64,000 bases of DNA from Lactarius indigo. Lineage: Eukaryota > Basidiomycota > Agaricomycetes > Russulales > Russulaceae. Under the pieces are notes generated by a model. That model was not told the origin of the DNA and did not search any database. It saw only the letters and a program-made list of their open reading frames with translations. The DNA is taken from assembly GCA_025766275.1 (NCBI GenBank), contig JAFKAC010000004.1, positions 62,001 to 126,000 of the forward strand, in the 5' to 3' direction. Position numbers and translations under genes: made by a program. Position 1 is the stretch's first letter. The number at the start of each line of letters is the position of its first letter. Below, piece by piece: positions 58,913 through 64,000 of the stretch.

Positions 58913-59416
58913 TGTAACGTCGTCACGACGTTAGCTCGACTAGAGCTCGGATGGCGGTAACGACTTAGCGGTATATCGGTTGTCTACTTGAAGACGCGGA
59001 GGTCCAAGCCCTTGCCTTGGTGAATACACGGAGGTACACTGGCAAGCTCGTGATGTTCTTGTGACGAAATTGAGCAACTTAGATAAGAGAGAAAGGAACA
59101 AGAAGGAAGAAGGCAAGTGATGATTCAAGAAGACCAAGATGGCGTATCTTGGTCTTCACAAGACATCTTAAATACAAGTCGAGCAGGCTTTGAAGCGCTG
59201 CTATGAGTCACAGTAAGGTAGCGTCCAACGTATCGCAGAAACAACTTGAACCCTAATACTACTAGTACCTGTACTAGTGGCGTCGGTCATCAGTCAGCTA
59301 TCGTACTCGTATCGCCTATCGCACCACCGTATCACCGTAGGTAAGTCCGCAACTAATCTACCTTACCGCCGTAGTTGCAACCGGTACAGTAAGGGTAAAC
59401 GGATCGAAACGTAACA
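58913..59416 (-). repeat. 3' LTR of element E
   Basis: 504 bp; plus strand TGTAACGTCGTC to GATCGAAACGTAACA. Homologous to the D, B and C LTRs in minus orientation, including the AAGACCAAGAT hairpin near 59130-59155. Confidence 0.88.
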
Positions 59417-59446
59417 TCACCCTCCTTCTAGTGTGAGACCCCAGAC

Positions 59447-62400
59447 TCACCGAAAGTCTCGAGCCGGCCAACCCTGCTGTTCATCGGCGATGCGCTCGAG
59501 TGCGGTAGCGTGCTCCAGTCTGTAGATGGAGTCCTGCCGGTCACTCTGCGCACATGCGATCATGTCGCGGAGCTGGGCCACTCTAGCGCGAAGCCGTTCC
59601 AGTTCAAAACTGGCCGCGCGGTAGCGCGTGACTTCCGCCGTGAGCGACTCGTCGTTGATGCGATTGAGGGCGCGGTCGGTAATCTTGTCCGCGGCGAAGA
59701 TTACGAGGTCTTCGTGGGGGTACGTGGGGCGCAGCGCGGCGCTGACGTGGGGTTCGGCATAGAGGGGCTTACCGTATAAACGAGGGGAGCCCGGTATGAC
59801 CCCCAGTATAAGGGGATCTGCTCCTCCGATGATCTGGACGTGGGACGCATCCCTCTCTACTCCGTCGGGCCCGGTGATGGGGTATGGAATGTGATGGGGT
59901 CGTCGATTTGCCCGGAACCCTTCAGGCGCAATGACGTGCGCGGGGTCGTCAGCAGCGGTGAATGGACGGTGGTCGGCGGCGCCCGGTACACGCACACGTC
60001 CTTGGTACATGGCGGACCCGTCGGAGTTGACGAGCCAGGGTGTGATGCGGGGATTAGTAGGGTCGCTTTTCGTTCGAAGAAAGGCATGGCGTGCCGGGTA
60101 GTAATCGTTGTCGTCATGGCCAGCCTCAGCAGCCTCCATCGCTGCCGCCGCTCGCGCATCTCTCTCAGTCGGGCCGCGGCTGAGTCCAACTGTTCCTTCT
60201 GCCACTCCGCCGCCACCCTCCTCCAACCGTCCAACTCGTACTCCAGGAGAGCTTGAACGCTCGTCGTTGCGCGGGAAAATTCCGCGAACGCCGATGAGGT
60301 CGTCGCTTGGGGGAATGGCGGCGATGGGTTCGCGCTCCCCTCGTTCGTCGCGGAAGACATGGACGACGGCGGATTCGTCGTCGGGCTGTTGCGTGGGGTC
60401 GGGAAATCGGGCGAGTACGTTTGCCCATTCTTGTGCGGTGATACGGCCCTCTGGCTGGCCGACAGGTGTGTACGGGGTGATTTGGGTGTTGGGAATCTCG
60501 GTCTCGTCGTCTTCAGCGAGGAGAGCCCAAGCGTCTTCTGCAAGGGTGTCGAGGAGGATCGCTTGGGTGACATGTCGTAGAGGGGAAGTGGGCATGAGAG
60601 TGGTGGAGGTGGCAGAGCGAAGGAAGAGGGGATGACTTTCCTGAGCATGGGTGAAGCCCCTTTTAACCGTTGTCCCGTGTGCTCTTGCTTCCTGATAGAG
60701 GCGGAGCGCTTCCGGCGCGAAGACGTCATCTTTGTTGACCCACTGATTCTCCGAGTCCGGATACCCCTTCCATTTGACGAGATATTGAAGCCGTCTTCCT
60801 CTGCCGAAGTGCCGAGAGTCCAGAATGGCCTCGACTTCATATTCCTCTTCCCCTTCGATCAATTCGGGTGGCGGTCGTGTGAAGTTCTCTCCATGGAGGG
60901 GAGTTTGTTTGTACGGTGTGAGAAGATCGATGTGGAACACTGAGTGAATGCTCCACTGCGTGGGAAGTTCCAATCGATAATTGTAGGGGGACATCACCTG
61001 TGTCACCCGAAAGGGTCCGTGGCGTCGCGCCGCTAATTTCGCCGTAGGCTGGTTGGTGCAAAGGTGCTTGCCTTCCAGCCATACGAGATCCCCAATTTTG
61101 AACTTGGGCGTATCTTTGTTACGGACCCATGCTTCTTGTGCCTTCTTCATGAGTCGTTGGGCGTCCTCTCTTGCTTCTTTCAGCTGCGTCAGCCGTTTAT
61201 TGACTTGGGGAAGAGGGGATGGCTTATCAGTCCAATCTGCCTGCGGATTGTATCCCATTAGAAGTTGAAATGGCGACTGTTTCGTGTGTTCATGTGGCCA
61301 GTTGTTGTGCGCAAATTCGGCAATTGGTAGATAAGCAGCCCAGTTATCTTGCCGCTCATTTACCCAAAAGCGCAGATATTGTTCCAACCATTGATTGGTG
61401 CGCTCGGATTGTCCGTCGGTGCGTGGGTGATACGCCGTGGATATATTCTGCTGAATGCCCAGGATACGGCATACTTCCCTGGTGAACTTTGACGCGAATC
61501 GGGGGTCTCGGTCACTAATACACTTGCGAGGTAATCCGAAGCATTTGAATACGTGAGCAACGTACAAGGCTGCTGTTTCCTCCGCGGTTATTTCTTCTCG
61601 ACAAGGGATGAAAATCGAGGCCTTGCTACAGTCGTGATCAGTGACTGTTAGTATGCTGTCGTATTCCTTTGATTGCGGGAGCTTGGTGATGAAGTCTATG
61701 GCGACCGTCTGAAAAGGGGTCACTTCCAGTTCCGGCGTAATTGGATGCAGCGCGGCCCGTATGGGTCTTGTATTGACTTTGTTCCTTTGACATTCCGCGC
61801 AGCCTTGCACATATTCGTATACGTCTTTCCGTAGTCGTGGCCACCAGTAGTGTCGTTCTAAAATTCGTTGCGTTCTCGCGATTCCGGGGTGTCCGTGTAT
61901 TGGTAGGTCGTGGTGGTCGTGTATCAGTACCCGATATATAGATGCGGGGCCCGTTATCACGAACCTGCCGTCTTTATACCACTCCCCTTCTATTTTCTTG
62001 AGGCGATGGGGGTCTACCCACATTTTGATCACTTCGTTGTCTTGTTGATGTCTTGGTTGCAGTAAGTTCGGGTTCGCCGCGAAAGTCCGTGCGGTGTTGA
62101 GGGTTCTTACGAAGACTTCGGGGGGTAGGACGACGACTTCGCTGTTGTCGCTTTCCCCTTGGTCGTAATCTGGGTGTCTTGAGAGGGCGTCTGCTCTGCC
62201 GTTGTTCTTCCCTTTGATGTGATGAATTTCGAAGTCATACTCCGAGAGCTCGAGTACTTCCCTTGCAACTCGTCGGCTAATCTTTTGTGGTGCTTTCCAA
62301 TATTGCAGGTTGAGGTGATCCGAGTATATTTTGATCTTGTGTGGGGCTCCCGCGAGCAGCGGTCTCCAATTCCGCAACGCCTTGACTATTGCGAGCAGCT

Positions 62401-64000
62401 CTAGATCGTAAATGTCGTAGTTTCGCTCTGCTTCCGAAAGTGTGGCTGAGTAGTAGCCTATAGGGTGTCGTTTTCCGTCAGACTTTCGTTGTAATAGTAC
62501 GGCTCCCACCGCGTATCCGGAGGCATCAACCTCCAATTCGAACGGGTCTTGAAGGACTGGGTGGGCCAGTACCGGTTCTTCCGTCACCAGGCGCTTGAGG
62601 GTGTTGAACGCTTTGTCTTCTTCGTCGGTCCATCTCCATTCTTCGTCTTTTCGCGTCAGCTTGGTGAGTGGTTTTGCGTGGTTTGCAAATCCGCGGATGA
62701 AGAGTCGGTAAAAGTTGCAAAAGCCAAGGAACGAGCGGACGTCTTTGACTTTTGTTGGCGTTGGCCAGTCTTTGATTCCTTGAACTTTTACGGGGTCCAT
62801 TCGGGTCACCCCCCTCTCAAGGATTACCCCCAGGTAATCCATCCGCGGCTGGTGGAAGAGACATTTTTCGAGTTTGAAGTAGAGATCGTGTTCTCGTGCG
62901 ACGCTGAGGACGTCCCGTACCGCATTGATGTGGGCTGCCAAATCATGGTCAAAATGCGTGGCAATTCCGATATCATCCATGTAGACACGTATCGTAGTTC
63001 CCAGACGCTCGTGTTTTGCAATCGTGTCACGATAGATGTGGTTCATCATTGCCTGAAAGGTTGCGGGGGAGTTGGTCAGACCGAAGAACATGACGGTGGG
63101 CTCGAAGAGGCCGAATTTGGTCTTGAACGCTGCCTTCTCCTGGTCACCATCACGGATGCGGATGTTGTTGTATCCCCAGCGGATGTCGAGCTTCGTATAA
63201 ATATGGGCGTTACTGAGGTTGAGAATGAGGTCTTGAATGAGCGGTAGCGGGTACTGATTGTGGATAGTGTGGGAGTTGATCACCCAATAGTCCTGTACTG
63301 GGCGTAGTTTTCCGTCCTTCTTTTTGATAAAGAAGAAAGACGAGGCATACAGGGAAATAGAAGGGCGTAGGTAGCCCTGTTTCAATTTCTCGTCGAGGAA
63401 ATCTTTTAACTCGTCTTCTTCTTTTTGTGTCATCGGGTATATCTTGCAGTCGATCGCCGCTGGCGCTGATGGTTTGAAGTCGATGGCGTGATCCCACGGC
63501 CGTGACGGAGGGAAACGATGCGAGGCCTGCTCATTGAATAGCGTGTTAAATTCGGCGTATACTGGGGGTAACACGGCTGCTGTTTGCTGTTGTTTCGCGG
63601 ATATGGCCAACTCTGTCGAAGTGGTGGCTCGCGCGAAGGTTGACTCGTTCTCCAATTCTCGGACGATTGCTTCCTTCTCTGCTACGATTAAGGCCCGTAT
63701 TGTGGGCATTGTGAGTAATTCCTCGGTAGTGGCCAGAACTACCGGTTGCATATCCGGATGCATGGTTGCTGTCGCCCAACTGATTGTAGGTTCGAAAGCG
63801 CTTAGCCATGGATAACCTAGTACCATGTCTTCGCTGCCGAGATCGGTTACCAAGAAGGTCATCTTCTTGATCTGTCCACGTGTTTTCACTTCAAGGTTAA
63901 CATAATGAGTGATTAACCCAGCTTTGTTTTCCGTATTATCTATATTCCATATTTTGCGAGGGGTTTCTAGTGGCCGTATCGGGACTCCCGCCCGGGCCGC
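59447..64000 (-). CDS. pol: Element E Pol, uninterrupted (partial at window edge)
   Basis: Open from the window edge (IWNIDNTENKAGLITHYVNL) to the TGA at 59447. Visible parts: end of the protease; RT with KKDGKLRPVQDYW and RVYMDDIGIATHF; RNase H LEVDASGYAVGAVLLQRKSD; integrase zinc finger HGHPGIARTQRILERHYWW to CAECQRNK; core DFITKLPQSKEYDS, SDRDPRF, DGQSERTNQWLEQYLRF; GPFRVTQVMSPYNYRLELP; chromodomain [20 protein letters not shown] and [16 protein letters not shown]; and an extension of about 400 residues ending GWPARDFR. All catalytic motifs in view are intact, so it may encode a working polyprotein. Confidence 0.9.
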   Translation of the reverse strand, partial: AARAGVPIRPLETPRKIWNIDNTENKAGLITHYVNLEVKTRGQIKKMTFLVTDLGSEDMVLGYPWLSAFEPTISWATATMHPDMQPVVLATTEELLTMPTIRALIVAEKEAIVRELENESTFARATTSTELAISAKQQQTAAVLPPVYAEFNTLFNEQASHRFPPSRPWDHAIDFKPSAPAAIDCKIYPMTQKEEDELKDFLDEKLKQGYLRPSISLYASSFFFIKKKDGKLRPVQDYWVINSHTIHNQYPLPLIQDLILNLSNAHIYTKLDIRWGYNNIRIRDGDQEKAAFKTKFGLFEPTVMFFGLTNSPATFQAMMNHIYRDTIAKHERLGTTIRVYMDDIGIATHFDHDLAAHINAVRDVLSVAREHDLYFKLEKCLFHQPRMDYLGVILERGVTRMDPVKVQGIKDWPTPTKVKDVRSFLGFCNFYRLFIRGFANHAKPLTKLTRKDEEWRWTDEEDKAFNTLKRLVTEEPVLAHPVLQDPFELEVDASGYAVGAVLLQRKSDGKRHPIGYYSATLSEAERNYDIYDLELLAIVKALRNWRPLLAGAPHKIKIYSDHLNLQYWKAPQKISRRVAREVLELSEYDFEIHHIKGKNNGRADALSRHPDYDQGESDNSEVVVLPPEVFVRTLNTARTFAANPNLLQPRHQQDNEVIKMWVDPHRLKKIEGEWYKDGRFVITGPASIYRVLIHDHHDLPIHGHPGIARTQRILERHYWWPRLRKDVYEYVQGCAECQRNKVNTRPIRAALHPITPELEVTPFQTVAIDFITKLPQSKEYDSILTVTDHDCSKASIFIPCREEITAEETAALYVAHVFKCFGLPRKCISDRDPRFASKFTREVCRILGIQQNISTAYHPRTDGQSERTNQWLEQYLRFWVNERQDNWAAYLPIAEFAHNNWPHEHTKQSPFQLLMGYNPQADWTDKPSPLPQVNKRLTQLKEAREDAQRLMKKAQEAWVRNKDTPKFKIGDLVWLEGKHLCTNQPTAKLAARRHGPFRVTQVMSPYNYRLELPTQWSIHSVFHIDLLTPYKQTPLHGENFTRPPPELIEGEEEYEVEAILDSRHFGRGRRLQYLVKWKGYPDSENQWVNKDDVFAPEALRLYQEARAHGTTVKRGFTHAQESHPLFLRSATSTTLMPTSPLRHVTQAILLDTLAEDAWALLAEDDETEIPNTQITPYTPVGQPEGRITAQEWANVLARFPDPTQQPDDESAVVHVFRDERGEREPIAAIPPSDDLIGVRGIFPRNDERSSSPGVRVGRLEEGGGGVAEGTVGLSRGPTERDARAAAAMEAAEAGHDDNDYYPARHAFLRTKSDPTNPRITPWLVNSDGSAMYQGRVRVPGAADHRPFTAADDPAHVIAPEGFRANRRPHHIPYPITGPDGVERDASHVQIIGGADPLILGVIPGSPRLYGKPLYAEPHVSAALRPTYPHEDLVIFAADKITDRALNRINDESLTAEVTRYRAASFELERLRARVAQLRDMIACAQSDRQDSIYRLEHATALERIADEQQGWPARDFR
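59857..60840 (-). other. Alternate-frame ORF (327 codons) over the end of element E pol
   Basis: Open in another frame across the chromodomain end and extension, with the helical [20 protein letters not shown] and [16 protein letters not shown]. Counterparts: B 53018-54010, C 47048-47734, D 37742-38350, A 30194-30994. The helix pattern is kept in A, which is otherwise diverged. Confidence 0.35.

Larger units (their letters stand above)
58913..64000 (-). mobile_element. Element E: chromoviral Ty3/gypsy element, continuing beyond the window
   Basis: 3' LTR plus at least 1510 open codons of pol on the minus strand, with no stop or frameshift to the window edge. The least damaged copy of the B-E subfamily here. 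Confidence 0.9.

Noticed and set aside
37742..64000. Long open frames antisense to pol and gag
   Set aside because: They mirror codon bias of the real frames, lack motifs and change between copies.

Overview
The window looks like a nuclear segment of an Agaricomycete (mushroom-forming basidiomycete). The clues are compact genes with many introns of about 45-70 nt, a KDZ-family DNA transposase next to a TET/JBP-type dioxygenase gene, a Tad-like LINE ORF1, a fungal VLIG-like giant GTPase, and a nest of chromodomain Ty3/gypsy retrotransposons. No prokaryotic genes, rRNA, tRNA or CRISPR arrays were seen.

Region 1 (about 0.1-17 kb) holds eight spliced genes: two unknown proteins (126-1114 minus; 1359-2982 plus, with a degenerate zinc-cluster motif), a conserved unknown (3223-5524 minus), a TET/JBP dioxygenase (5709-7003 plus), a KDZ transposase with CxC2 cysteine cluster and intact D-D-E candidates (8266-12009 plus), and three more unknowns (12508-13185 plus, 13217-13734 minus, 14346-15732 plus). 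The octamer GCTGCCGA/TCGGCAGC occurs about 30 times from 486 to 16856, where about 0.5 copies are expected by chance, and I saw it once elsewhere. It is also the core of two tandem arrays (about 13.75-14.17 kb and 15.8-16.87 kb) that lie in opposite orientation. My reading is that this is much or all of a large multi-gene KDZ mobile element.

Region 2 (17.2-28.6 kb) has a lone LINE ORF1 (17243-18784 minus), a giant GTPase gene (19015-26529 minus) with a P-loop, an apparently deleted second half of the G domain, a cysteine-rich tail and a 10-nt microexon, then an 808-bp hAT-like MITE with an 8-bp target duplication.

Region 3 (28.6-64 kb) is almost entirely nested chromoviral Ty3/gypsy elements. 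Element D (minus) was hit by A (29301-37124, minus, TSD GCACT) and by B (39276-54974, plus, TSD CTAT). B was in turn hit by C (40816-48705, plus, TSD TATGA). D is broken at 57432 by another LTR-like sequence (F), and element E (minus, pol open to the window edge) fills the rest. A, B and C share a Tf1-like layout: an 11-nt sequence 34 nt downstream of a TATA-like box is complementary to the site just after the 5' LTR, suggesting self-priming. Gag and Pol overlap at a GGGTTTT slippery heptamer, and the Gag frame begins without ATG. All 16 substitution-type premature stops I found in A-D are TGA, most opposite CGA in a sibling copy. Nearly all LTR-LTR differences are CpG transitions. Decay is therefore CpG-directed, fitting a genome with 5-methylcytosine and TET/JBP enzymes.
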